Shown here: piece after piece, positions 1 through 12,418 of the stretch
Position numbering within the stretch: the first letter of the stretch is position 1
Layout: every line of letters begins with the position of its first letter
Notes under the pieces: model-generated
What the model was told of the DNA's origin: nothing
The model's database searches: none
What the model saw: the letters and a program-made list of their open reading frames with translations, nothing else
Assembly (NCBI GenBank): GCA_037176905.1
Contig: JBBBWG010004559.1
Location: 1 to 25,473 of the forward strand
Direction of reading: 5' to 3'
Length of the DNA stretch: 25,473 nt
Source of the DNA: Azolla pinnata
Lineage: Eukaryota > Streptophyta > Polypodiopsida > Salviniales > Salviniaceae
Position numbers and translations under genes: made by a program

Positions 1-725
1 TTGTTCTTATCTGGTTTTCTTCTGGTCGTGTTCGTGTCTTCCAAGTCAATCGTTGTCGACGAGCTCCGGCCGTGACAACAATAATAATGATGATAACAGC
101 AGCAATATCGAAGCAGATTTTCAGTTGACAGTTTTGGAGCCCACAATGCATTAGCAACAAAGATGGGCATTGCCAAAACTAGAAATGCTGCCCACAATCC
201 AGATTCATCTTATTTGACAAGGATACATAGCAGCATGTAGCATATAAATCACTTGACATGACGGAGATTGGCAAGCTGAAATTACATGCTTGAGATACAT
301 ACATTCACCTTGTCAAAATTTCAAACTAGGAAGAAAAATTCCCTGCATGGCTTGCTTCTTGATGTATAAGAGAGAAAAATTAGGAGTGGCACAGCTGCAA
401 AACCATTGATAGAGCCAATCTTTTCTGCTTTCCCGCAGGAATGAGAGAAGCGAGCGAGTTTGGATTCTAACTAAGATGTAGAAGACCATATCCCAATTTT
501 TAGATTTGAAGAAGCAAAACAAGAAATGCGGTGTTAAGAAACTTTCACCATTGGTAGAAGAGAAATTTTGGTTTTTGACATGACCCATATCCCAGTTTTC
601 ACTCAAAGAATACCCATATTCCAGTTCCATTCAGAAAATTAAAAAAAAAAAACAAGGCTGCAAAGATACACAGAACATCTCATGGCATCAAAGGCATTTA
701 AAGAAAACCTGGCATGATAACTTAG
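1..725. other. 3' flank/3'UTR of CFAP52; no gene seen
   Basis: This stretch lies downstream of the CFAP52 stop codon. It is AT-rich with short A/T runs, and reading frames are short and unremarkable in both directions. A short frame at 2-76 on the plus strand (ending VVDELRP then stop) could be the tail of a gene cut by the window edge, but it carries no recognisable motif. Confidence 0.5.
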
Positions 726-3700
726 TCAGCATGATGACATGGGGCTACTGATGGCTGGAGGGCTAGGAGGCGCTTCGATTGGGCTTGTCGGGGGCGGATA
801 AGGCTCCGGACTTGATGGGTTACTCCCAAGTCCAGGGACTGGACTGGTGGCTAGAACAGGACTACTGCTTGCTGGGCTCGAATTTGCTATCGGGCTCGTT
901 GAAGCTGAAACAGGGCTCTTGTAGTCCCAAATGAAGATCGCCCCTTCCTCTCCGACCGAAACCACGCGGTGTTGATCGGGGCTGATCTTTACCTATACAA
1001 GAGTTTAATGCCAAAAGCGCGTTATGCCATTTTTGGGTGAATTCATGCATTTGTATATGAAGGTTGAACAATATGTTCGTATGCATTATATGTGTACATG
1101 TTTCAAACTGTATGTGCATATGTATGTGTTGAGCACTTATGCAGCAACAGCCATCTTTTAAAACATATTTGTGTTTGCAGTGTACTGTTTGTAATTATGG
1201 TGTACATATATGTTGTCAGGTGTGCAGGTATTCTTAGCAGGGGTGTATACATTGAGTGTATGCAAATTTGTGCTTCAATGTACTATTTGTAACTATATCT
1301 GCACATAATGTGTTACGTGAATGTGTGTAAGCAGTGCATGCATCGGACTTCTATGAATGTGGATCTTGTGTGAACAGTAGTATGCATGGCTGCTATAGTA
1401 TGCCCAGATTCATGTACATTATGCATCGATGAACACAGGATCATGTGTGTGTGTATCATCAATAAATCAAGAGAACAGCTAGATGTTATTGAGACAATCT
1501 ACCATTAGTTTTATGTTTTGGAAGCATACTTTTACGAATGATCAATAAGATTACACCAAATTAGATTTACCTTGACGATTGGCTCACTGTGCCCACGACC
1601 GACAAAATAGCAATGCCCCTCATCATAATTCCATAACTTGACTTCCCTGTCAGCTCCACCACTTACAAATGCCATTCCATCAGGACTGATGTCTAACGAT
1701 GTTACTTCTGCCACAAGAGAGCCATCTATCACTCTGATTGCATTACAGTCATATGCATCCCAGTATGTGATCTGTAAAAAAATCAGCAAAATACACTTCT
1801 AACATTTGGACATCTCTCTTTTATCAAAAAATAGAGTTTTGGAAATGTGTTTAGAGTAAAAAGGCCATTTGAACTCACCTTCCGGTCAGTACCTGTGGTT
1901 AAAAATTGACTCTCATCAGGATGATAGAAAGCTGACTTGAAAAAAGTTGACGCGAAAAGACTGTTATTCCGAGTATATCTCTGAAACCACCAAAAGATTG
2001 GAAAACTGAGTCAACACAAAATAGAAGCATTGATGTGCTAGGCATGGTAATACACTTCCTCAGCTTCATTTCACATGCGAAGGCATATACCTCTTTTACC
2101 AAAATTGTAAAAGATCCCAAATTATCCTTTCATTTAGTCCCCTATCATTTCATTATATTTGCAAATGCCATTTGTCAAACCGCAAAGAGCATGTACTATT
2201 TTCTCTAAGTAATAAATTAGCCTATTTTAACCGCAAAGATTTTTCTCTATATGAGGGTGAGCAATGGTGTTTAGTGAAGCAATTAAGAAACTAAAGAAAA
2301 ATCATCAAACTTCTTAAAGAAATAAGCTTTCCCCGAACTGACAAAGAACATTAGAAACATGCCAAATGTATCAGCCATCTCAAGAACAAAGAAACAAGAG
2401 TGTCCCAAAAGAATACAAACCGAAAGGTCCCAGACGATACAGGATCCATCGTTGCTTGAGCTGATGCATTCACTATCATTCTTTCGTACCTAGAATATGA
2501 GCATTGATTCGAAAGAAGTTAGATAATTTTTTCTTGGACAATTCTTTTTAATCTTTAGCGTATTTCTTCTCCACAGAAAAGACAATAACAACAGAAGAGG
2601 GCTAAAAGTACAGACAATCACACGAATTTATTTAGAATTCGATAATATGCACCTTGTGCTAGAAATCTTCAAAAGCACCCGAATTGTTTTTAAGAAAATA
2701 CAACCAGATAACCAGAGAATGATCGCAATTCTACAGTTATGCATTCTGGTCGTTTTATATCTCAAAAAGAGTTTAATGCATTTTTTGTTTGCAATTTATA
2801 ACTTTCTGAACCTGGATTGAGTTTATTTGAGCTTTGTGCTCTTTCATGTTCACAATCATGCTATGGCTTTGCGGTCCAATTTTCCACACTCTAACCTGCA
2901 ATCAAATACAAATGTTACATTTAAATTATATAAATAAATGAATCTTTATTTTTGCCCCTTTTTATGCACTAAAACAATTACCTGACCCTCTTTTCCACCA
3001 CTAACAATTCGTGTACTATCTGATGTCCCATAAATAGCAGTAACTCCCTGCACATAAGCATGATAATAAAAGAACTGTATGAAATGCATGTCCCTCTTTC
3101 TCTTTACCTGAAAAGTAAACAAAAAATAATCCTCACTGTAGTATGTGCATCTAAAATCGTATACAAAAGCTTCCCCGATTGTGGACCAAATGCTCTTATT
3201 TTGCCATCACTCCATCCGCTAATGATTGATTTTCCATCCGGCATAAAGCAAATACAAAGGCACGTCTCATTAGGAACCTGTAAAACCACAAAGAAGTGTT
3301 AGAGTTTCCTTTTCACATTCTAGTTGCATGTCTGATTAGAGGAATCTGTTCTGTCCTACTGCTGTTGCAGCAAATAACGGATACAACAGGACAGGTTCTA
3401 ATGTACAGCATAGCTGGGCTGGTCGGATTGCATAAATACTAAGAAATAAAATCATAAGATGTATGTTGTCCCACATATACATTAGTAGATAATTGTGTTT
3501 CCTTCAGAGAACATGTGAAAGTTTTTACCATAGATATATAAGAAAGATCATTTATTTGATTCACATATAAAGTTACATCATATTAATTACTAAGTAAGAA
3601 AACCTTGATGCGTAGTAGTTCATGTCCCTGAGTTAAATGCCATAGGCGGATATCTTCATGTGAGCAAGTAGCAAACACTTCACTATATCCAGAAGGAAAT

Positions 3701-6700
3701 GCAATATCATAGATCTTGTCATGATGACAAGTGTGAATAATCTGTACTTGCATTATGTTTCTTTTAGCATCGTACCTGTTGATAATTGAAATACAGTCAA
3801 GCCAATAACATTGAATGACAAAACTTAATTTATGAGGGATTGTTATTGCATATTTTTTTAATCTATTTTCATGATTAAGTTATTGAGTTGGAGAAACGTT
3901 CTATCCTCTATTCCAGTTTCGGGAAGGATCATGGATTAAGCATACAAACCAGCCTTATTTACAACTCCTTGGGAGTTCAAACAGCAGATTGCAATGTCAG
4001 CTCGTATTGGTTCGTTATAGTTATGAAGTATATACATTCTATATATTTGGCACAGCTCGTATTGGGATATTATAATTTTCTATCTTCAAGGTAAGGCCTA
4101 AAGCCCTATGGAAGTCAGCATATTCTAGAAGCTATGGCCCCGAAAAATTATCAATCCTATCATCCTGCCACTTTATCGCTGCGAGAATTGCAAGCATATC
4201 AATGAACATGTGACCCAATGTCTTCTTCCATTGTATCTACCAGCCCTGGAACCCCTTTATAATTCACTAAAATCATTAAAGAAATTCTATTGGTTCTCTA
4301 TTAGTTTGGAAACATGATCAATTGGATATCTGTCCACACCTTACAAAATACATATTGCATGTGGATGTGCCAGCATAGAAATCAAAAGATTCTGATTTCA
4401 CGCTATTGGATACTGCAACAATTGAAGTCACACCCCCTTCCAATTTGGTGGAGCACAAACATTTAAATGAGTCGACCTTTACAAGAGCCACTGTTCCATC
4501 CCCACCTCCTGCCAGTAGATCGCCATTGGGAGTAGAGGTACAATACAAAATACCCATTGCAATCTTCATATTTGGTCCACTTCGACGAAATACCTTGGGT
4601 CCAAGGCTAACCTGATCAGACACATGAATATATGCATCAATTCATTAACATAGATTAAGTCAGAAACATTACACGTACATAAATACATGCATGCATATGG
4701 GGGGGGGGGGGAGAGAGAGAGGAGAGTGGTGTTGAGAGGAGAGTGGTGTTTAATGATTGATGCAAAAACTCTGCCCCTGTTATTACTCACCTGTTTATTC
4801 ATAAATTTATTAGATTACCCAGAGTTCAGTTTCATTTCCAAACCTCCATTACGACCCCAGTTAGACCTGTTATGACTCGGCTATTATTAATAAGTTTATC
4901 AGCTTAGCTACGGTTGCGTTAAGTTCCCAAACCTCCATTATGTCTCCGGTCAAAGTGCCAGCATATACAAACTCATCCTTTGCGTCAATAACCTGTTGAT
5001 GTGCATTGGATATTCTTAGGAATTATATCATACCAACTCAAATACACTCAAAACAACACATCACACACTCAAATACGATGAAAATCATTGCTCTCACAAC
5101 AGAAAATAAATTTGATGTCCCTGTGAAATTGCAATGGCAAACAAGGCTGTGCATTCAATTCAGAAATGTTTTCAATGATAGGCTATCATAGAAAGAGAAC
5201 TTTACAATATGTTAGTTTCAGATCATGCATAACACAAATTTGTTCAACAGAGAAGGCCAGAAGGATAGACATTGGAACTCTAAAAAAGATAATAAACAAT
5301 GCTAAAAAAAACTTACTATAGTTAAAGCTGCTCGTTTGATACGGCCCAAATTGGTATCCGTTGGTTTAAGCAACCTCATTGCCACATTGAATTCCCAAAT
5401 AATGATCTTCATACTGCCTGCTGTAACAAGCTTGTCCTCTGTATTATTGAAAAACTTAACGGTCTGAGCATAATCAACAGGAACAGGGCTGCCACACACA
5501 GCTTTCCCTGTTTGAACATCCCAAACAACAAGCTTTCCATCATCTTGTCCACCTACAGATGCTAGGTAGTTTCCATCACATGAGAAACTCAAGGCTTCTA
5601 CTTTCACCTATATACATATATGCATACAAAAAAACATAAATTTCAAAGCTGATAATTTGCTTCTACAGGAAAAACTTTGGGTTTTAAGAATATTGTTATT
5701 TCAATGTACTTAAAAAAAATGATTCACCTTATGAAGTGCCAAACGATGTATAAGTTTCCGAGATTCAACATCCCATATGATAATGTCTGCCGTAAAACCC
5801 ATGTAGTTTACCTAACAAAAGGACAAATAGAAGTTTAGGATACCACCTTCACCTCAGAAAGAATCAATTCTATTCTATACAAGCTTACTAAAGGACCTGT
5901 CCTGTTGCCAAATATTGACCATTTTTGGATAAGCATAAACACGATACTCTGTTTCCATGCCCTTCCAGAAACTCTTGGGAGCTGTTATCATTCTGAAAAG
6001 GCAATAATAGAAATTGTAGCATTGTGCATGTTAGTCAGCTTCAGGATTCATAGAAATTTTAACACTTAGGTTTGTGCACAAGTTCATAGAAAATAAAATC
6101 GGCTATACAGGTCTGTATGCTTGGCAATTTTATTCTGAAATGTCACTAAGATGCTGACAGTAACAATACTTATCACACTTCTTCAGATACACAATTTATA
6201 TCAGCATGTGATTAGCTATAAAGAAGAATTTTATACTTATTAGGGGAAGCAAGGCTCAAAATTTTTATACTGAAATGTAGCTAGATTGCTGATAATATCA
6301 ATTCTTTATCATACCCCAAGAGATGTGAAAACCCGCATTTATACACAAGTTTATATCACTCTATGATTTGGCTATTAGGGGTTACAAGACAATGTACTCA
6401 GGTTAACAACTATTTAAAGTTCACCAGAATATCACCCTGCAGCTAAAAATTTCATGCATGCAGCGTAGTTTCACAGAAAGAAGTATATAAAGACGAAGAG
6501 CTAGTGACGCATTCAAATCAAGAAAAACTAAACAGCACACAAAGATAATAAGGACGCATTACATCTGTTTTTCCTTGTTCTTGTAGAAGCATATGGAAAG
6601 AAAGGATTATATCAAAACTTCCATGGGATCAATCTAGTTGGCATTACACTGGCAAAATATGGTGGCATTCCAACATGACATGCGGTTCCTTCCTGGAACT

Positions 6701-7206
6701 GGCAGAGAATGGTTGCATCTTGTAATAGGGGAAAAAGAAGATTGAACAGAAACCATATCTAAGAAGAGCACATCCTTCCATACATACATACACGCACATT
6801 GACCAATGCATACATCCATCCACAGGCATACACATATCAATGCATACATCCACAGGCACACATATATCCAATGCATACATCCATCGATAGGCACACACAT
6901 ATCTAATGCATACATCCATAGGCACACACGCATGCCAATGCATATATCATATATGCATGCATGCTGGCGCACATGCATACATACAAACTGCATTGGGGTG
7001 GGTGGGTGTGTGTGTGTGTGTATACAGGAAATGAAATGGAAGAATATGGAGCCAGAAGGATATATATATATATATACCTTGTGGCGGAGAACGACACAGG
7101 TTCCAAGGGCATAGAGAAGGGTAGAGGAGCGCTGAAGAAGTTCGAGGCCACCAGGAACAGTGCCATTGAATCCTATGACACTACCCAGAGGTAAAGGACG
7201 AGCCAT
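726..7206 (-). CDS. CFAP52: CFAP52 (WDR16) WD40-repeat axonemal protein, 14 exons
   Basis: Coding exons in transcript order: 7078-7206, 5897-5992, 5728-5811, 5317-5607, 4933-4992, 4340-4611, 3604-3775, 3137-3277, 2982-3047, 2812-2895, 2421-2489, 1879-1980, 1571-1771, 726-992; 2034 nt, 677 aa, all junctions in phase. The product follows animal CFAP52 nearly end to end: VIGFNG start, EGHGNRVSC, MGFTADIIIWD, GKSIISGWSDGKIRAF, GSCIVWDLS, GTDRKITYWD, REVKLWNYDEG and GAIFIWDYK. WD-type strand ends appear in exons 3, 4, 7, 10, 11, 13 and 14, fitting two beta-propellers. In the family this is a microtubule inner protein of ciliary doublets, needed for motile cilia; in plants that means sperm flagella. 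Odd points: a Ser/Pro-rich tail of about 63 residues (615-677) absent from the ~620-aa animal protein, and a weak donor (GTCCTT) after exon 2. Start chosen because it leads directly into the VIGFNG motif. Confidence 0.95.
6800..6950. repeat. AATGCATACATCC minisatellite in CFAP52 intron 1
   Basis: About four imperfect units of roughly 33 bp each begin with AATGCATACATCC and continue into CA/TA-rich sequence. They are followed by a (TG)n run near 7003-7022 and a (TA)n run at 7061-7076 that abuts the exon 1 donor site. All lie inside the 1085-bp first intron of CFAP52 (5993-7077). Reading frames across this block are products of the repeat. Confidence 0.8.
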
Positions 7207-8450
7207 CGCCCACTGTCTTTGTCTCTCTGTCTCTCTGTCTCTCTCTCTGAGAATTTCTCAAATGCTCTGCTTCTCGAGCAGAAGGAGCTTCTTCCCCAAC
7301 TGAAATCCTGTGTCTGTTTCCAAGAGTCTGTTAGAATTAGTTAAAAAAAACACATTGGTCTTTTCTTGTCTTCTTCTTGGCACTTGCTTTTTGCTTTTTC
7401 CTGCTCTTTGATCATTTGCTTTTTTGCTTCGTGTGTTTTTTTTCCTGGTTTGTATTTTTTGCTTGCTCTTTGCTCTTGATGGGTCCCAAATATTTGGTAC
7501 AAATCCGATCGATCCGCATAGAATAGATCGAGTTGAATAGATCGAGTTGCGATCGGCATGAAGATAGAGGCAAATAGAGAGGCGTGCACGAAAGAAAATG
7601 GAGCACAAACTAATAAGAAAACGCTAAGTAATACTTGACAGCAAGCAAATTGCAAGTATTACTTAGCGTTCTACAGATTTCCGAACGCAAATCACATCCA
7701 TGTTTTGGAGTGGGTTTTGTGTTCAATGAGGGTATTCTCAAAGGATTCCAATTGTCGCCAAACCAAGCTGCCATGGTCAAGCAAAAATGATCCACAATTT
7801 CAAGTCAAATTGAAATCAGGCTGATACCTCCATGCTGCTTGATCTATTCAAGATTCGTATAAAATGACACGTCTCACTGATGTTTCACACATCAGATCTT
7901 ACAGAATTCAGTTGCACATTGGCATTGACAGCTTGATTTGACTCCAGAGTACAAAAAACTCAAAACCAGCACATGTTTCTTTTGAGTGACAAAAGCCATA
8001 ACCAGTCTATGTAAGAGCATGATACTTTTGCTTCATGTAAGCAAAAATCATCCAAAAAAGGTGTCCACAAAATGCCCCTCCTAAATCCTCCTACGGGCAG
8101 CAAAGTTTTCCATATCCAATCACAAAAATGAGCCTCCAAAAACAAGCAAAAGGTCGATTAGTTTTGCACAAACCTGATACAAAAGTAGAGGTTTTAGTAC
8201 TAAAATCGCCCACAAAAAGCCTAGTCACAATGCCTAAAAACACAACTGAAAAGTGCATCTGTACATGGAGCTTAGTTGGAAACCTTCACATATACAACGT
8301 CCTATTTGAGCATTTAATATCACCCAATGCGCCACTTTGGAGCTGAAAAGCCGCCACTGTCGCAGCAGCGCCACCATCAGATTGTCCATATGTACCTGTT
8401 GTGAGAGATTGCGAGGTTATGGTATTAGATACTGAAGAGAAAGAGCACAT
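7207..8450. other. Intergenic: CFAP52 upstream region and SPL 3' flank
   Basis: Both neighbours are on the minus strand, so this interval holds the SPL 3'UTR at its high-coordinate end and the CFAP52 promoter/5'UTR at its low end. A CT-rich patch (7219-7250) lies just upstream of the CFAP52 start. A perfect hairpin sits at 7620-7670. At 8286-8393 the minus strand carries a coding-like frame (residues TYGQSDGG..., ending NRTLYM), preceded by a good acceptor (CAACAG). The SPL stop overlaps a possible donor (CAT|GTAAAT), but joining the two does not keep that frame, so I treat it as 3'UTR. Confidence 0.6.
7620..7670. repeat. Perfect 17-bp inverted repeat (hairpin)
   Basis: The 17-nt left arm (7620-7636, AACGCTAAGTAATACTT) is exactly the reverse complement of 7654-7670, separated by a 17-nt loop that itself contains GCAA...TTGC. 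It lies about 0.4 kb upstream of the CFAP52 start codon. It may be a small MITE-like remnant or a structured regulatory element; sequence alone does not decide. Confidence 0.85.
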
Positions 8451-11370
8451 TTACATGAGATCTCGCGTTCTCTTCATCTTGCCATAGCCTTGCATCGCTA
8501 AGCTTCTCGTGGATTGACGATCACTTCTTTCCAAGCCTTCGTCATTGTGCATGTAAGAGCATTCGTACCCATCTTTCTTGAGCTCCGTATCCTCAGAGGA
8601 GTGCATGTCGGAGCTCAATGCTGTTGATCGAACAACCACATGCTCCACACATAAGTCATGCCAATGTTGATGGGGAGCCATATCTTCATGATGATTCCAG
8701 TGAAGAGCTTGATGATGGGGACGAGGATGATGAGGACTGATCGCTCCATGAGTAGTACCATGTGTCTGGAGTGACAGAAGAGAGAGAGCACGCCCAGAGT
8801 CATTGACCCTCGGTTGTACAGGTGTTGTCTTAACTGGTGTGATTTCAGTTGCCGAGAAAGAGCAGTTCCCAAACTGTGACAGGGAAAACAATGATGATGG
8901 CCATGATGATGATGATGATGATACAGTCTGACCATTAGTAACTGGATCTGAAAGGTCATGATGATGATGATGTGGTTCATTCTCCTGATGTCGCTGATGA
9001 TGAAGAGGACAGTGATGATGATGCTGATCCTTTGCATACGATACACCAGCTTCTTCTATTGCTTTAGGGTTCTGGAAGAGGAGTGGAAGCTTGTCATGAT
9101 GGATCGATGGAGACAAGTCGTCGATGCATTCTTTCCTCTCAATGCTTGGTGTTTGCATCAAATGGCTGTAGTGTAATGGGTGCACGGGATGATTGTCTTC
9201 GTGTCGCAGCCGCATCATGTTTGCGTGATAATCCCAGCCATCCTTCCATAGACTCATCTGAGGAAACCTTGGATGCTGCTGAAGCAGATCATGTTTGCAC
9301 TCTAAGAACAAGAAAGAAACCCGGAAAAGATGGATTCAGGTGCGTGTTCATTCTTCCAGAGCAAAGAATACACTAAACCCTATCTCCATAAACACAGAGA
9401 AAACAAATGAAACCAAGGCGAGAAATGAACCCTAAACCCTGCACGCACAAAAGCACTGCAGATCGAATCCATAGGGTGAAATTATCAAAATCGAGTGTTT
9501 ACCTTCGAAAGTAAATTGCAAAGGATCAGGTTGCGGCTTTCTTCGCCGCTTGTTATGCCCTGCAAGCCGTCTCCTGCAACTCCTCTTAGCCTCATCAAAC
9601 TCGGCTAAAACATGGAACCTCCACACAAAACCATGCACATCATTACAAATAGACAACAAAAACCCACCGGACGACTTCACCAACAAAAACCTTGTGCAGC
9701 AATCTCAAAAGGAATCCAACATGAAAATACAGAAGTAACAAATGTGACAAATGATATCTTGTAAAATAAAAAAAGATTTTGAGCTTCTCTTTACAAATGA
9801 ATGTACCTGCACATAGGACATTGCATCGTACGATGATTGATCCTGTATGTACGTGCTGACATAGAAAACCACATTGACAAGTTCTAGTAGCTCTTGGACG
9901 GGTCCGTGAAATGCAAAAAGAACATGCAGTACTAGTACTCTTATATAACTGGAAAATCTAGAGCCTTTGGCCGCAATACTACGCGACGTGAAGTAGACAA
10001 GTATTCATATACGGCTACCATTGGAACATCTGTTTTGGTACGGTAATATGCACTTTCCTCTTCACTTTAAAGCAGCAATCTTGACAAATCGCTGGCAAGC
10101 AAGAAGATGCTATGCAGTTTTCTTTCCTCGTCAAAGCAGCAAATCTTTGGGTGGTGTATTGTAAGGGATTGACTAAACCTCTCAGTCATTTCTCGTAGCA
10201 CACACAAACAGTTGGATAGCGGTGCGGCAGTTGTGAGCTTTTTTAACATCATTCATATAAGAAACCATAAATTTCATACACTTCAGAAAACCAAAACCCA
10301 AAAACAAGAAGGAAGGGAGGGTGGAGGGGGAACTACTACCTGCTACATTGCTGGCAGAAGCGTTGCTCTAGGCTAGAGACCACCACTTTCACGGCTTTGG
10401 AATGAGCCTCGCACACTCTATGCCTGCGATGGTAGTCTTTGGCAGAGCTGAGATCAAGCTTGCATCCCTGTACTTGGCAGCAGGGAGGAGCTTGTGGCCC
10501 AGCCAAGCCAATCTTAGGTTTACAAGACCCTCTCAGGTTAGGACTGAGGTTCAGGTTCTTGCCCACGTTCGGATTTGGGCTCAGTTTCAAATCCCAGCGT
10601 GGATAGACATCTTTCATCTTCCCCAAATGAAGGCTGGTCAATAAGCCTTCTGAGCCTGGACTCGCATCTTGCCGATAGCTGGACTCGAATTCGTTCACAA
10701 CATCATCAGCATCAGCATCAGCATCAACATCATCTCCATGGATAAAGCCCTTGCATTCGTCCACAACATCATCCACATCATGCGCATCAAGTCTATAAAG
10801 AAGCCCTTGTTCTTCGGCATCCAGCATTAAATCCACCATCTTAACACCACCACCGCCGCCGCCGCCACCACCATCATCATCATCATAATCACTGTTCAAG
10901 TTATCGATATGATTGACGAAATTGGAAGCAGGCATAATCTTCAAGCTCGGACAGCAACCAATTTCAGCCCAATTGTCATGGAAAGGGCCTTGGGTTTCAT
11001 TCCCAATATTGTGGCCAATTTTGTTCGAAGTAGCCAAATATTCGATAGCCCCGATACATGTTGTCACAATAGGTATCCTGGACCCATTGGGAAAAGCCAC
11101 ACCTCCACTGGCCTCAGAACCCTGATCATCCTTCTTATCCGCCAAAGCCGAAACGACAATACTCGTCTTCACTTCCGGTACCTTGCTTCTTTGAGAAGAA
11201 ACGCCATAGCCGTCTAGGCATAATGTGGTAGCTGTGTCGCTGCTAATGCTGTTGTTGTTGCTTATTGGTTCATTTTGCAGATCGCTATTCGGGCTATGTC
11301 CATGGCCTGTAGTGAAAGCCCCTTCCGAGTCCCAAATCTCCCAAGGGGAAGAATTAGGGTTCCAGGCCAT
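8451..11370 (-). CDS. SPL: SBP-box (SPL) transcription factor, miR156-targeted
   Basis: Exons 10340-11370, 9503-9618 and 8451-9301 join in phase to 1998 nt, 665 aa. The SBP domain spans about residues 298-372: zinc site 1 is C298, C303, C320, H323; site 2 is C339, C342, H346, C358. The overlapping nuclear localisation signal is [17 protein letters not shown] (355-371). The first intron falls after CQQCSR, inside the domain, the position conserved in this family. SBP proteins are nuclear and bind GTAC-core DNA to control phase change, shoot architecture and reproduction. Exon 1 has Asp and Gly runs; exon 3 is His-rich, both encoded by trinucleotide repeats. The start is [14 protein letters not shown]; the in-frame TTG two codons upstream is not an ATG. 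Exon 3 carries a miR156 site encoding ALSLLS. Subfamily placement needs a tree. Confidence 0.95.
8772..8791 (-). promoter_or_regulatory. miR156/miR529-type target site in SPL exon 3
   Basis: Read on the mRNA strand, the 20 nt are GTGCTCTCTCTCTTCTGTCA, the standard miR156 target of plant SPL genes. It would pair with miR156 (as I recall its sequence) with one mismatch, opposite miRNA position 14, as in canonical targets. It encodes part of R553 plus ALSLLS (554-559). The downstream half also overlaps the usual miR529 site, but that pairing needs a one-base gap here, so miR156 fits better. Transcript cleavage and lower SPL level in the juvenile phase are the expected consequence. Confidence 0.9.
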
Positions 11371-11402
11371 GCACAATCTCTTGGTCTCACATCACCACCT
11401 GC

Positions 11403-11443
<41 letters not shown>

Positions 11444-12418
11444 AACCCTAACAGCTTAGGATGACATTAAACCAAAAAACAAAAGCTCCATACAACCAGT
11501 CCGAAACCCTAAACCAAGCTGCATATCATTCTTCAAAAGTCTTATATCCTCTTCACTTCCAAACCCTAGAAAACTTTGAAGCCCAAATCTAGAAGAATCC
11601 CAGATATTCAAATACTCCATAGGAGTGAAAAAAAAAAACGCCTGAGAACCCTACGATGCCCCCAAACCCCCAGGAGCTCTGGAGCCCAAACCCTAGAAAT
11701 CTGAAACCTGTTGAAACCCTAAATCAGATGACTTTAGAAAGAACCATCCCAGAACAACTCTAGAGCCCAAACCCTAGAAATCTGAAACTCTCAAGAACCT
11801 CACAATCCAAGATACTCAAATGCCCCAAAAGGAAAAACCCCAAGAATCCTGAAACCCTAAAACACCCTCCCAAGCCCAAGAAAACCATAAACCCTAAGTT
11901 TCCAGCAGCCATCGTAACAGTTTACCTGCAGAAGTCATTCAAGGGGAGCTTGAGGGCGGGCGAATGGACAACAGCAAATGACAAAAGGGGAACAAGAGAG
12001 GGAGAGAGAGAGAGAGAGAGAGAGATGAAAGCAGAATAGCCCTAGACCTGTGTCACACTTGTCTATTCTACATGCTAGAGCTAGATAGACATCCTCGTGG
12101 GTAGCAGCAGGGTTTTAATTTCCATACCTTGAGAAGAGGACCTTCCGTCTGCGTGTTCTCTGCGTCGCTGCAGCCGTACACACAGCTCTTTGAAGGAGGA
12201 GATCCGACCCAAATTCACCTCGATGAGCACAGACAACTTCCATAGCCATGATCGATTCATGCCCATGATTCAGATACCACAGCAATTTCCATAGCACCTC
12301 TCTGTTTGTTTCTCCGAAAAGGTCAGAGACAGAGACAGAGACAGAGACGCCGAGAGAGAGAGATGAAGCATTCCATGGATCCTTACCTCATGTGCCCATG
12401 TCCATCTCTGGCAAGACA
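11371..12418 (-). promoter_or_regulatory. SPL 5' leader with probable 5'UTR intron
   Basis: Upstream of the SPL start codon, a strong acceptor (CT-run then TTTTGCAG, AG at 11400-11399) pairs with a donor CTGCAG|GTAAAC (exon end 11926), suggesting a 5'UTR intron of about 527 bp (11399-11925). Other possible donors (AAG|GTATGG near 12126; GAG|GTAAGG near 12386) hint at more leader exons. The putative intron holds about nine AAACCCTA-type motifs (telobox-like), including an imperfect repeat of GAGCCCAAACCCTAGAAATC near 11682 and 11763. GA/CT runs lie at 11405-11435 and 12001-12026. No TATA box could be fixed. Confidence 0.5.

Noticed and set aside
6634-7206. 190-codon read-through version of the CFAP52 N terminus
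   Set aside because: It runs past the AAG|GTATAT donor into intron repeats; only the first 43 codons match the family and join in phase to exon 2.
8615-9046. Second minus-strand frame within SPL exon 3 (143 codons, His-rich)
   Set aside because: It overlaps the SPL exon in another frame and arises from ATG/CAT triplet repeats; the SPL frame joins to the SBP-domain exons.
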